Shown: positions 45,558 through 57,086, numbered from the stretch's first letter. The stretch is DNA of 64,000 bases from Carposina sasakii (GCA_014607495.2 CP053161.1:6519115-6583114); one strand, 5' to 3'. Numbers and translations: made by a program. The notes: generated by a model from the sequence alone, not told the origin.

Positions 45558-46835
45558 GATTATGTGAGTACTACCCTCCTATGATTTACATCAAATATTG
45601 GTGATAAAAGTGATTAGAAAATGGTCACATTTGGCCATTCTACATAGATTTTCGCGTATCCTCCTTGTCCTTCCTTCACGTACCCGACACATTACCGGAC
45701 TGTAGGTGTTGGGTACACATTGCAGTAGTCAGAACGAACGGCTGTGACTACAGGGCATGAGACACGTGTAAATAGTGCATTTGTTGATATTGCTTAGTTA
45801 GAAGCTAGCCGTATTGATACAAAATAATTGGAACATTGCCTAAATTTGACAGATCTTCCAGACATTTTGCTGTCATGTTATTTTTACTTTATACACGGTT
45901 AAGTAATGATACCGTAGTTCACCGTAGATTTGTTGACGCCCTGCACTTGCATGTACAGGTTAAAAATATATCGATTGTTTTTTCTTTATATAAAAGTGCA
46001 ATAATGCTTAGAATAACGTTATTTCATATATTTATACCATTTACTACGTTTTATTCAACGTCGTTAAAATATAATAAAACGTTCAAGTACAACAATAATG
46101 TGCAATGTTATTTTCCTAGTCGTAATAATACTTAATCCGTTATTTCCGCATACAGTATTATATCGATACTTAATTATAAGTATATTATTTTTATTATTGT
46201 ACTGTGTACGATCGTACTATTTTAATAATCTACTATCCGTCCTTCAGTCCAAAGTAGTTTTTAAAAGTGAATGCAGATTTATCATTGACTCTATGAGAAA
46301 CGATAAAATATACAGTTTACACATACAATATACCTATAGGAATCTTAGTGTGTTAGATTAATGCGTTGTCAAGCCTGAAAAACTAAAAAAAAAACCACCA
46401 CTCTAACGTAGGTTTTTTCTAGTCTGTTATTTATTTAAAGAAACTTACGAGTATAAAAAAACTCACTACGTTTCAGATAACGTAACGGGTTAATCTTACA
46501 CACTTATCAAACCAACTTCGAGTTCAGAATCTGCACTTAATCTACAAGGAAACGAAACGAAACGGACCGTCCCAAGTCCGTTCTCTACAAATAAATCAAG
46601 CACTATCAGAACTATGTCACTCAGGTGACTTCAATAAATTAAACGGCGATTTCAACTCAATTCTACGGACAAAGAATTCGCTAATCCGGATTTGTGAGGA
46701 CCGCGGAACCAATACCGGGTATTAAGGGATTTAGACAAGTCCCCACGATAAATGTCCCACTATTGACTAAGCGGAGATCCGTTCCATTTGGTACTTCCAG
46801 TTTAATTTGATCCAAAGTCGGATCCCGATTTAAAA
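45558..46835. other. Gene-free AT-rich stretch
   Basis: Open frames at 45836-46135 and 46098-46361 overlap in different frames; both are Ile/Leu/Tyr/Phe-rich as expected of AT-rich DNA and lack motifs. Not called as genes. Confidence 0.45.
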
Positions 46836-47075
46836 ACTGGCCAAGTGCGAGTCGTACTCACGCACGAAAGGATCCATTATATAGGTACGAGTTTATTAAA
46901 AACGCCAAAACACGTTTAATGTGTGGGCGCACCTATTTGTTGTATCATTTGTGTCAATTTTATCAGTCTAGGCATCACAGTTCATGAAATACAGTCTGGA
47001 GATAGACAGACCGACAGACAGTGGTGTAATAATTGGGTTCCATTTTTTATCCTCTGAGTACGGGACCTTGATAAC
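46836..47075 (+). repeat. Dispersed repeat with GGCCAAGTGCGAGTCG start
   Basis: CTGGCCAAGTGCGAGTCGTA, CACGCACGAAAGGATCC, then GTTCATGAAATACAGTCTGG, GACAGACCGACAGACAG and TCCTCTGAGTACGGGACCTT. This order of motifs is that of a very common insect dispersed repeat; its class is not settled from one copy. Confidence 0.6.
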
Positions 47076-48103
47076 GTCCTTAGAGTTTTCCAGTTTATAA
47101 AAGACGTTGCACAGAGTATCATCGAACGTATTACTATTTGAGAGACACTGAATGCGATATTCCTTATGCGATTTCTTTCCATAAATCTGTCGAATATGTC
47201 GGTATGACGAATTTATGGTTGTAACTCGGACAACGGCTAGTATGCTGGTTGTTATTGCTGTTTATACACTTTGTGTAAGACTATAATAGATGCAAAATTA
47301 AGTGTTTATTTACAACAAAATAATAAAATGATAATATTGATATATACGGAAGGACATGCAGCTTATTTCTAGTGAAGGTCCTCATCAGCATAAACTTTTC
47401 GTGGTCATGTTTACCCCTTAGCTCAGAATAAAGAAGTAATATTCTTTTTCTATTATCTAAGTTTCTAAATATAAACGCCTGTAAATATTGTGCGATTATT
47501 TAGTATTTTCATTTGGATATTTCCTTTTATTAAAGAAACCTCGCTTTCTTTTCGCACAAGGATTTTTCAATAAAAATATCTGGAACACGCGAGCGAAGCC
47601 GTAGTAATACAACTAAACCTGTTAGGTGGTAGGTCGAGGACAAACACTGAAATAGGAGTGTTTATATGTCACGAGACTAAACCCCTTTGAACACCTTTGC
47701 TCTACACTTAGATATAACGTCACTGGTTCTATGAATGTGATTATGACTATTAGTGGTGTGCTATATTCTCGGAACGCGTGAAAGTGATATGCTACATGCA
47801 AGTATCGCGCTATTTTTTCCGTGACGTTATAATGTTACGAGTTGGGATTATTACCAAATATGTCCTTTGAACGGTGGCGCTAGTTGCCTTGTGTATAATT
47901 ATGTAACCTATATAACTGCATACAAAAAATGTTAGTTCCAGAATCGGGCAACGGAACAATTCTATGAAACAAACTGTTACGTTCTATATCACAATACCAA
48001 TATCACTGTGAATAACACGCCAAGACAAGTCACGAATACGCTATATTCTATTTGACGCTATTTCATATTCATAATAGCTGGTAGCTGTTGGTATTGGAAG
48101 TCC
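47076..48103. other. Gene-free stretch
   Basis: Nothing recognised. Confidence 0.45.
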
Positions 48104-48185
48104 GGCGCCGGCCGTCACACGATGCTATGCGTGCGCGTGTGGAACGAAGGCGCGATGAGCCATGCGTACGCGACACGCGCATAGC
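48104..48185. repeat. CG-rich hairpin segment
   Basis: GCTATGCGTGCGCGTGT (48124-48140) and ACACGCGCATAGC (48173-48185) are inverted, with a 4-nt offset. CGGCGCCGGCC lies just upstream. The composition is sharply unlike the AT-rich flanks. Confidence 0.6.
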
Positions 48186-48339
48186 GTTTAGCTTGAAACG
48201 AGTCAATTAAATCATTGGTTACTACGCTATGGACAAAGAGCATGCTATTTTTAAAAGCTATACGTTATATTAGCTACCACTATATGACTACCCACTGTAC
48301 TAGCCACTAGGCTTTATGCAAAAACCTCCCTAGGGCAGT

Positions 48340-48411
48340 TACCTGATTAATATGCTGTGCTCTGTGCCCTGGAATAGACCTACGTCCAGGAGTGAATTGC
48401 AATAGGTTGAT
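48340..48411 (+). repeat. Decayed family C 3' end
   Basis: GCTCTGTGCCCTGGAATAGA, CCTACGTCCAGGAGTGAATT and GCAATAGGTTGATG parallel the C terminus. Confidence 0.5.
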
Positions 48412-48471
48412 GTGTATGCTTGTGTATACTCACTAATATGAAGAATTGACAAATGTGATCTCTCGAAATAT

Positions 48472-48780
48472 GGGGGTCTACTCTGAAGTGACGATAAACG
48501 AAGTATCGGCCGAATATCGAGGTGTTTCCTACTACGAACTTCCTTCGATCGGGTCAGTCGCGCCGTTTTTTCATTCGGTCCGATCGAACTCTATTTGACA
48601 GGTATAAGGCTAGATAATAGAAAGCTTATAATATAATATTAGTCAATGTGAATTATTCTCTATGGTTCCGAATGAGTTGTGAACATCCGAAGCAATTTCG
48701 TAGTAGGGTCAAAGGCTTCGATTCGGTCGGGCTTCGGTCGCACCGAAAGATTCGAAAGCGGCATTTCAGAGTAGACCCCC
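48472..48780. mobile_element. MITE with GGGGGTCTACTCTGAA ends, 309 bp
   Basis: The 16-bp termini are perfect inverted repeats (TTCAGAGTAGACCCCC at the right). Similarity between the arms continues inward for about 90 bp (CCTACTACGAACTTCCTTCG on the left; the right arm contains CGAAGCAATTTCGTAGTAGG). No TSD is obvious. A frame inside (48648-48851) is a by-product. Confidence 0.8.
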
Positions 48781-49010
48781 AGGATTGTTTCCATCGTGTA
48801 AAGGAGGTTTTGCTCTACACTGCTCATAGCAGCATCTCACTTACATACTAGTTGATAATATTTAGCGTTTAGAGTTTATGATAACCTCTCTATTGTAAGT
48901 ATAAGTGGTAGTTTTTGTTTCGAGTTCGATCATATTGTTTAAGTTATGCAGCAAACCAATCACGTACCTGGTACGTTACGACAATGCAACTTTTATAACG
49001 CTACGATGAT
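48781..49010. other. Gene-free stretch
   Basis: Nothing recognised. Confidence 0.45.
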
Positions 49011-49022
49011 GGATCATTATTT

Positions 49023-49156
49023 ACATACATACATACATATAATTACGCCTTTATCCCTTACGGGGTAGGCAGAGCACCAAGGGCCGATAGAACCACATGG
49101 TGCCACTTCTGACCAATTTTGAGGGTATAGTTGAGATGTACAAGTTCATTATTTAA
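49023..49156 (-). mobile_element. Family A retroelement with 12-bp TSD
   Basis: Perfect direct repeats GGATCATTATTT at 49011-49022 and 49157-49168. Tail ACATACATACATACATATAA on the left, body to GAGATGTACAAGTTCATTAT on the right. Confidence 0.85.
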
Positions 49157-49498
49157 GGATCATTATTTGCCTAAAAATATTATAGATTATTGAGGATAAT
49201 GTTCAGTTGTTGTATCAATATAATTAAGAGGACTTTATAAAATTAAAACCGAATACATTTCCAAAACGGTGTATAAGTACTTGCAAAAGAAAATAAATTA
49301 ATCCGCCACATAACCGCAAACAAAGTTTAAATTAATCAATCACTCAACATCAAAAGAAAGTATTCATTTCCATGCAAAAATACTGAAATTAAAATTTATC
49401 TACCCTAAAATTGCAATGATTAATTTCCGCCCTGATTATGGTCCGATAACATTTACATTTTTCCACCCCTAATCTTACTAGGGTACTACCGGTTACGA

Positions 49499-49561
49499 AA
49501 TCGGCCCTTGATACTCTGCCTACCCCGTAAGGGATAAAGGCGTGATTATATGTATGTATGT
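49499..49561 (+). repeat. Family A 3' fragment
   Basis: ATCGGCCCTTGATACTCTGC, CCCCGTAAGGGATAAAGGCG and TTATATGTATGTATG. Strongly truncated at the 5' side. Confidence 0.75.
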
Positions 49562-49713
49562 TACAATACAGGCCTGACCTAGTGTGGGGGATCGCTATAA
49601 ACTCAGCTCTCCTTATATTATGTCAAAGTTAATTTTTTACAAATATCTACTCTGTTATATGTTAGATAAGGATGAATAGTAAATACTTGATTTCAAATAA
49701 AAATTATTATTAT

Positions 49714-49888
49714 TACATACATATAATCACGCCCTTACGGGGTAGGCAGAGCACCAAGGGCCGATAGGACCACATCGTGCCACTTCTGACCAATTTTGAG
49801 GGTATAGTTGAGATGTACAAGTTCGGTTAGTAGTGACAGGTGGTCGGCCCATCGCCTACAAAACACCAAGACCCTCTTGTCCCTCTAT
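49714..49888 (-). mobile_element. Family A copy between ATT repeats
   Basis: ACATACATATAATCACGCCC to AACACCAAGACCCTCTTGTC. ATT trinucleotide runs on both sides may be the duplicated target but are too simple to be sure. Confidence 0.75.
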
Positions 49889-50262
49889 TATTATTATCTC
49901 TTTTGAAATTCTCGGGACTACAGAGTCCCGGTCCTTTGAGAGGCGTGCATCGGGCCGTGGTGGCCAAGATGTAGAGGCCCTTTTTAGAGAACTTTAATAT
50001 GGCGTGGGATACACATGGCGGGTACCATCACCGACCGCACAGTATGATACACCCGGCGATGGTCCCCGCCATGTGCAAGACTATTGGAGTGCAGATCTAT
50101 GTCATGCAATGGAATCAAAGGTCATCAAGGCTATGGGGCTGAATATTAGGTGGGGTTGGGTAACTGGGCTATTGAAGGAGACTAACGGACGCCTGCCATT
50201 ACAACCAAGTCTCATAATTGTTTGGTGGCAGGCGGTGACTCGCCGACTTATTATTATGTAGA
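49889..50262. repeat. Unclassified GC-richer repeat between ATT runs
   Basis: The segment begins after ATTATTATTATC and ends before TTATTATTATG. It contains TCGGGACTACAGAGTCCCGG (a palindrome) and ATACACATGGCGGGTACCAT, mirrored by GATGGTCCCCGCCATGTGC. No second copy is seen and the frames on both strands (50004-50293) are not credible genes. It may be a retroelement 3' part. Confidence 0.4.
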
Positions 50263-50362
50263 GAATTATCTCAAGTGTTAAATTTATCATCAAAATCTCA
50301 AAGAAATACGTTCTTGAATTCTTGAGTTAAAGAAACCACGTAAGCGCGGTCGGTTGCGATCT

Positions 50363-50520
50363 CCTAGTGAGATGTGTCCCTAACAGGGATATATTTTTTC
50401 GCTAAATTAGGTTAATTACTGGCAGGGTTAGATGATAAATTCTCTCTTTGAAATTTACGTCGAAAGGAGTTTCTCATAATGAGGAAAGAGTGGATAGTAA
50501 AATGTTATCTTCTATCTTCT
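50363..50520 (+). repeat. 158-bp dispersed duplicate, copy 1
   Basis: Almost identical to 52208-52364: CCTAGTGAGATGTGTCCCTA, TTGAAATTTACGTCGAAAGG and TTATCTTCTATCTTCT are shared. Only a 1-nt indel and a two- or three-base difference (GTGGATAG versus GTTCATAG) are seen. Confidence 0.85.
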
Positions 50521-51539
50521 TATGTGGGTTTATTAAAAGAAAATATGTGTAAATACTTGCTCTCGTGTGAATCAAGCAATTTCTCTTAGTAAATGGCCTT
50601 AACTTTTTTAAATAATTATTTATGTCAAAGGATTAACATTAAAGTAGGAAACAATTAAGGGAGCATTCACATTAATAAATCTCTCAAAATATCTGAAGAT
50701 ATTATGAAACCTATCTTATTTATCAAATTAGTACTAAGCCGCTGTTAATTACTTACTAACCTACTATATAGTTTTTATGATATAAGAATTACGAAGGAAA
50801 TCTAGTCTGAAGCGATTTTAATCGGAGCTGCTATTGGGTTCGTCACACATTACACCAATATTTTTTTTTAGAAGTGTAAATGTGTGGCAAGGTAATATCT
50901 CTATTACAGTGTTACACATTAGAGTTACCACGTCTTTTTGGGAAATATTCTTTTTGGAAAATAAAATTAAGAAAAAAGGCGATGAACATAACGCATATTT
51001 TCATAATAATAAGCTTACTGATATTAGATTCTACTGTATAACATCAGTAGTACCTATTCTATAAAGTTAATTTAATTAGAAAGATTAAAAGTTAAACCAA
51101 ACTGTACTGTAATAGTACTTATTATTCAGCTGGGTTATTAATCATCTGTTCACGACTTATACGCCGTTATAAGTAGTATGTATTGTATCGATTGTACCTA
51201 CGTTTTTCGATTGATGTCATAACGATATAAGCGTCAAGGCTTCGTTTCGTAAATCAAAATTGGTATAAAAGGTGAAATATTGACGTGTCTGAACTGCAAT
51301 ATTTCACAGCAGCTTCATGTACCGTAAAAATTCTATGCTGATGATGACTTTGCTGATATAATGTATTATTTATTGTTTGAATAAAAGATAAACGGTCCGA
51401 CGGGACCGTTTATTAAATTAAGTTAATTTTTTATGCTAACCGAAGGGAAATTCATATTTTTTGTTAATGTGTGGATTTGACACACTTATTAGATACGTAC
51501 CGTGTTATAATAAAATAATTTAAACATCGTGAAATTATG
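50521..51539. other. Gene-free AT-rich stretch
   Basis: ACGGTCCGACGGGACCGT at 51392-51409 is an almost perfect palindrome of unknown meaning. An open frame at 50834-51064 has no motif. Confidence 0.4.
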
Positions 51540-51614
51540 ACAGATATATTAGCTGTCAAATGTAATTTTTAAATACTGTCTAACTTTAGACGCCTCGTCG
51601 TTTTGTAATAACAC
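51540..51614. repeat. Family H fragment
   Basis: GACAGATATATTAGCTGTCA, TGTCTAACTTTAGACGC and TTTTGTAATAACAC match one half of the MITE at 13551-13682. Confidence 0.6.
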
Positions 51615-52155
51615 CAGTAGAGATTACTTTGTTAACTTATTATCCTAGTTTTCTTTTCTCTTAACAAAAATATTGGATATACGCTTCTTAATTAAATATA
51701 AATACGCTCTATATATAGGAAGGTACTTTATGATTTTTTAAACAATAATGATATTCAGACCAAGTTAAACCAACATTAATAAAATTCGGTGTTGTTGTAT
51801 AGGTACTTCAAAACTTTTTCAAATCAAGCTCGAAGGTAAACTTCTGCTTTAAAATTAGCATTAAATTTAAATTGTAAATAAGGTTTAGTGGTTTTTAGAC
51901 GTCTATTAAAGAAATTTCGGACCAACTTCTAAAGAATATACGAGTAGGTACGTGACTATGTACGAGAAATGAGACATCTGGTATAATATCGGGCTTTGTT
52001 TACTACATACAATTTATGCTGGAACACGACAATGTGTGCCATAAATACAGGTAAGGAAACTACCGGTTTCTATGGTAATTGGGGATCTCTACGTACCTAT
52101 ATACTACAGATTACTTGATAGTTATATTAGATAAACAACCATTCTCATGCAAATT
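51615..52155. other. Gene-free stretch
   Basis: Nothing recognised. Confidence 0.45.
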
Positions 52156-52207
52156 TATGTTAAACGTGTCTGAGGGATCTCCTTTATGAGCCTGTAGTTC
52201 CGGCTAC
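52156..52207 (-). repeat. Family D fragment, target of the duplicate
   Basis: TATGTTAAACGTGTCTGAGG, GAGCCTGTAGTTCCGGCTAC is the D head; it breaks off exactly where the duplicate at 52208 begins. Confidence 0.65.
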
Positions 52208-52364
52208 CCTAGTGAGATGTGTCCCTAACAGGGATATATTTTTTCGCTAAATTAGGTTAATTACTGGCAGGGTTAGATGATAATTCTCTCTTTGAAATTT
52301 ACGTCGAAAGGAGTTTCTCATAATGAGGAAAGAGTTCATAGTAAAATGTTATCTTCTATCTTCT
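52208..52364 (+). repeat. 158-bp dispersed duplicate, copy 2
   Basis: See the copy at 50363. It interrupts a family D repeat at GGCTACC, which indicates mobility. Neither inverted termini nor a TSD could be resolved. Confidence 0.85.
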
Positions 52365-52934
52365 ATGTATAACATAGGCTTATTATCTAAATAATCCTTT
52401 AATTCTTCTTGTGTTCTACGATTTTTCAAAGTAAATTATGATGCCACAATTTTCTGTTGTAAAAGGTACAATAACCTATTAGTTTTTTTTTCCAATTTAA
52501 CTAGGTGCCTAAAGTTTTATTTCCATAACATTTATTCTTATTTGGTATATTATTTTATTGTCATTACCATTATCCTCTTCTTTAGGTTTCTGTTGTGAGA
52601 GACTTATATCTGATATTGATGTTATTTTTATAGTAGTAATTTCACCCGACCCTGTATTTAATGTAGTACATTGCATATTGAACAAAAACAGATATTATCC
52701 ATTTTATTGCTTGCCGTATTACGAGTTTCCACACAATTTGTTTTGATGATGAGACAATAAGGAGTCGTTTTGACGTATTGTGTTTATGGCGATCTTAAAT
52801 TTTACGATTAGCTGTGTCATGGACTATTTTATTTGCTTTGCGAAGTGATACTAAAACAGGTTTAGTTTAGCCTAAGTAGTACTGAAAACGGAATTAAAAT
52901 TAGTTAGTAACGAGAGCGTAAAGGTCGGTGTTAG
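52365..52934. other. Gene-free AT-rich stretch
   Basis: Nothing recognised; a plus-strand frame at 52558-52746 has no motif. Confidence 0.45.
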
Positions 52935-52991
52935 TTGAGTAATTGTGGGACGTATATATATATCCATTTTATACGTCCCACAATTATTCAA
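52935..52991. repeat. Isolated 22-bp hairpin
   Basis: Arms 52935-52956 and 52970-52991 pair over 22 bp with one mismatch (17 consecutive perfect pairs: TAATTGTGGGACGTATA). The loop is 13 nt. No similarity to other elements in the window. Confidence 0.85.
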
Positions 52992-53419
52992 GCTTCCATG
53001 GAAGCTAGGCTTGTTCTAGAGAGACTGCTGTCTCAAGAAAAGTTTAATTAAAAAAAAAAAGTTATGCTGTAATTTTGTGTGCGCCAGTCATAGTTGTATG
53101 TATCAGTATTGTGTTACAATGTATAATCATTATTCTACCTTTTTAATACATGTGATGTTTGTGTGCCTAATATTAATATATAAAAAATAAATAAATATAG
53201 GTAGCTAGCTCGCTATCATAACTTTATGTAGATATTGTTCCGGAAAGGTGCTAGTTTAGTTTAGTATAATAAAATATACGGTTGTGTTCCCATATAGAGT
53301 GCTTATATTTCTATAGACTAGTGTACTCAAAATACATTGAATAATAAGTAACGGCAAAAAACGCTAACGCTCTACCGCGTGTTAAATATGGTTTCTGTTT
53401 GAGAAAGCCAAATATTATA

Positions 53420-53908
53420 CATTGATACTATGACTTCAGACCATGATTGATCAGAGAGGCGGATGTCCAGGAAAAAAAATGTTTAGTTTGTTTAATTAGG
53501 CCGTAGATAATGACTTATAAATAAAATTTTAACCCAAAAGTTGATTTTTATGAAAGAAGTTGCCCTCAAAAAAGTTCAAATAACTGATCAACCCTAATGG
53601 AGAGTCACAAGTGATCCAAAAAACAGCAATGTGTCACACAATAACTAATAAGCCCATTTAATTAGTCACAGGATCGTCAGATACAATGGCGCGGAGAGCA
53701 AAGATTACTGATAAACAATACATTTCCTGCGAGTAATAACACTGTCGTATAATTAAAAACAATGGTTCTAGCACGGTTGCAGAGGTCGTGGGTTCGATTC
53801 CCTCTCGGGTGAGGAATTTTTTCCATTTCTTTATTAATAATTTTATAAAAACAATGGTACTTGTTCAGTATCTCAGTATTTGCCTGGCTGTCACACACAC
53901 AATGTATA
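53420..53908 (-). mobile_element. Family F TIR element, reverse, carrying SINE2
   Basis: Landmarks in reverse of the 57087 copy: CTAATGGAGAGTCACAAGTG, TTAGTCACAGGATCGTCAGA, TTCCTGCGAGTAATAACACT, and terminus GTATTTGCCTGGCTGTCACA. The left terminus is eroded. It is interrupted by SINE2 at 53768-53845. Confidence 0.75.
53768..53845 (+). mobile_element. SINE2 insertion with perfect 13-bp TSD
   Basis: Direct repeats TAAAAACAATGGT at 53755-53767 and 53846-53858 flank the 78-bp insert. The insert starts within the tRNA-like anticodon region, carries GTGGGTTCGATTCCCTC (B box) and ends TTTATTAATAATTTTA. The intact target is visible in family F at 57116-57143. Confidence 0.9.
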
Positions 53909-53927
53909 GGTGCATAAATATACACAC

Positions 53928-54050
53928 GGCTGTAACCCAAAAAGGGGGTAGCCAGAACATCAGGATCGTGAAGGAGATTCCACAGCAACGTTTAGTAAAA
54001 GCGTGACAAGTTACTAGCTCTTCTCCTTAGAGAACAGCCCAAAATGTTTT
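53928..54050 (+). repeat. Family D 5' part
   Basis: CACACGGCTGTAACCCAAAA, GGGGTAGCCAGAACATCAGG, GACAAGTTACTAGCTCTTCT. Confidence 0.65.
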
Positions 54051-55141
54051 TTATATTCGTATAGGTATAAAATATAAAAAGAAGCACCATTATTCACACA
54101 TAAGTACGTAAATCTACCCAAAATACATCGAATCATGAGGGAAAGTAAAAAGTGATTGGAGGGGAGTAGCCTGTTTTATTGAAAAAGTTAGATTTGGTTG
54201 TTTTGCTATTCCGGGCACGTGCCGAGATTTAGTCGAGAACTTTCAAGATTCGGGAATAGACTGCCATTTTGTTAATCCATTGGATTCTATTTAGTTCATT
54301 GTTATCTTTCTCCTTCTTGTGTGTGTAGGTATTTTAAATACAATTTCGTTCGCATGATATAATTTAACTTACTTGCGTCAAATATGCACAATTGTGCACT
54401 ATAATAATATAGTTGCTTTACTGTCTGTCTCTATGCATAGATAAAAAAAATGCTATTGACTTAGCATATGCAAGTGCAATGCTGATAGGAACTTCCCCTT
54501 TACGCGGAGAAAGTCGTAAGCGGCCGCTAGTTAAAAATTGCGCTACTTTTTTTCAAATACCTATATGAAATTAAACATATTTATTCTTATTATATGTATA
54601 TTTGATGGGTTCTTTAAGCAATTTTCTTGTCTAAATATCTACAGATATTTGGACTAATTTGCTACAAACTCAAATTGGAGCCTTTGAACTCGCAAAATAG
54701 GATTCAAATGAAAGATTATTATAATGTATCGTTTATGGAGATCGGAAATTCGTTTCAAGTGTACTGACGAAATTACATTAAATAAAATTAAACCTTTTAT
54801 TGCTGTAACACATTGGTTATTGTTTCATAGTATCTTATCATTGCCTATAACTTCACTTTACTGATAAAGGGCAAGTTTTATCATTAAAAAATTAGCATCA
54901 ATCCACTTAGGATATTATGTATAATTATGTAGTGCATATTTTGCCAAGAATAATCGATTTACTATAATTACTCCTTACTTTTAAATAATAATTGTAACTA
55001 GAAGCTATCCATGAAGATTTATAGGTACTTTAGGTAGGTTTAGTTTTTTTTAAACCTCTGACTGGGATCCGCTTCCCTACCCTTACCACTTTTACTCGCG
55101 TTTTTATCCAGTAATGAAAGAGTTGTACTTATATTAATTTA
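54051..55141. other. Gene-free stretch with a family J remnant
   Basis: A short family J-like copy may lie at 54422-54535 (CTGTCTGTCTCTATGCATAG to GCGGAGAAAGTCGTAAGCGG, CTAGT). Otherwise AT-rich and unannotatable. Confidence 0.4.
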
Positions 55142-55327
55142 GTGGACAATAGGACTTCCCATTTCCGTAGGAATTTTGTAAATTTCATTCCTATGGAATG
55201 GCTACGTTATACAAAGAACATACCCTTCAAGTTTCAGGTCTCTGAGCATAACCTAAACAGCGGTTTAGGCTATGCGTTGATCCGTCATTCAGTCAATCAG
55301 GACAAAGCATTTTATATGACTAGCTAT
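55142..55327 (+). repeat. Family L repeat
   Basis: CAAGTTTCAGGTCTCTGAGC, GGTTTAGGCTATGCGTTGAT, GTCAATCAGGACAAAGCATT. It is the partner of 16203-16372. Confidence 0.6.
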
Positions 55328-57086
55328 GCAGCAACTTGATAGTAAATTAACCTATTTGCAACTAAAAAATCACAGCACATTATTAAACGATTTCATCCGC
55401 CATTTTATGTCTATGTTTACTAAGATACTATTTAGGTTTTAAATAAAACACTTTTGCCTTGAAAAAGTAATAGAAAAAGTTGTAGTAAATAGTCGTAAAA
55501 CCCGATGCCCTTTCCGCGAAGATTAATGAGGTACTGGAGTGATGGCTTGCGTGGTTGTTTTCTTTTTACTAAAGCCCACAAAAGGTCACTGTTGTAGACG
55601 CATAGACGCAATAAGAGATATATTTAGATTTTAATTCAATCTGTCGTGGCTATAAATGGGATAATATAAAAGAAATACAAAACAACTCAATAAAAAATAT
55701 CTGAATATACTTGTAACGGAGCCATCTATCGAATACGGGAGAGAACCATAATCGAATGCAAAATCCTAGAACGCGATATCGAAGTTTCTCACAATGAGTG
55801 GAATATATACATGGGCCAAACAACTACTAGTGGCTCGGTGGGGCCGTAAGCGCTTCCTCTTTTCACCACCTCCACACTCCCCGACGTATGTACCTATGTA
55901 TGTGATCTCAGATTAATTGATTTAAGTGGCATATATGTATCGCTATATGAATAACACAGCTTACCTACAGAGAAACTTAAAGAGATACTACAATAAAATT
56001 GCAAGAAATTAGAAATATAACGGTTCTTCGATACAGGTTCAATAAGATTATAAGCAATAATATATTTTTTATGTGGCCATCGTGGTGTCCCACTGCTGGT
56101 ATAATATAACATAAAATATTGAATGTTTCTTTTGGAAATAATCAATTTTCTTTTTCACACTTAAGACTCGCGTAAAAACAGTACAATTCTGCTCAAACAG
56201 TCTCTTAAATATACCCACCTAAAAGGGTAACCAAACTTTATTTGACTTTACATACATGAATAGAAGTTATATTTCTATTCATACATGACTTATCGGTTTA
56301 TTTAAATCAAAACAATTTTCTCAAAATAAAACAATCCATTGCCCCAATTATTATTCACGACACCAAATTGAATTGACTACCATCTGAAAGGCTTTTTTAT
56401 TGAATAACTTATTTTTGCGTTCCTTTCAAGACATTAATAGCAATGCGTCCATTTTGTCCGGCTAAAATTTCGGCGTGCCCAAAGGCGTGGCCATGAAGTA
56501 GTTTTAATGAGGAGCTGTGATCAATGTAGTCATGCAGCCGCCAATGTAACCTACATATACATACATACGGCTATGCTTTCGAAATGGGGCAGAAATTTAC
56601 ATTAAAAAAAATATAATAGTAAATTTGGACAAATAGACCTGTTTGCTGCAGTGACCGTTATTATTAGTTATTGGAGACACTATTTTCTATTAATAAATAT
56701 CTACACCTCCTCTATGTACCTACTCTAAGGGCGTGCCTCACTGAATTATTTGTCACCGGTATTCAATTTATGAATGACACGTGGCACCTTCATGAAAGAG
56801 TAAATTATAGCTAACGGAAGGAAATGAAGGGCGTAAGTTTTCTTTTATGACTTGATGTTATATGTAACTTTTTGAATAAAGCGATTAATGTAGGTGTAAT
56901 ATAGTTAAATGACTTTGTAAGGTGTACTGTAATGAATAAATCAGCGTACAGATTGATTTCAATATTCGTGGCATTTTAGTATTATTATTAGCTATTACAA
57001 TACATTATCACAGCTAATGGAAGTAAAATACATGGAAAAATATTTATATTTAATTTGATCTTGAATATTGAAAGATATACATACAT
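55328..57086. other. Gene-free AT-rich stretch
   Basis: A 25-bp trace of family D occurs at 56571 (TACGGCTATGCTTTCGAAAT, GGGGCAG). The minus-strand frame at 55894-56145 has no motif. No RNA gene seen. Confidence 0.45.

Noticed and set aside
45836..46361. Overlapping open frames as membrane protein genes
   Set aside because: The Ile, Leu, Phe, Tyr bias is what AT-rich DNA yields by chance; no motif and no splice or start context.
52935..52991. A microRNA precursor
   Set aside because: Pairing is almost perfect and symmetrical, unlike typical animal precursors; kept only as an unexplained hairpin.
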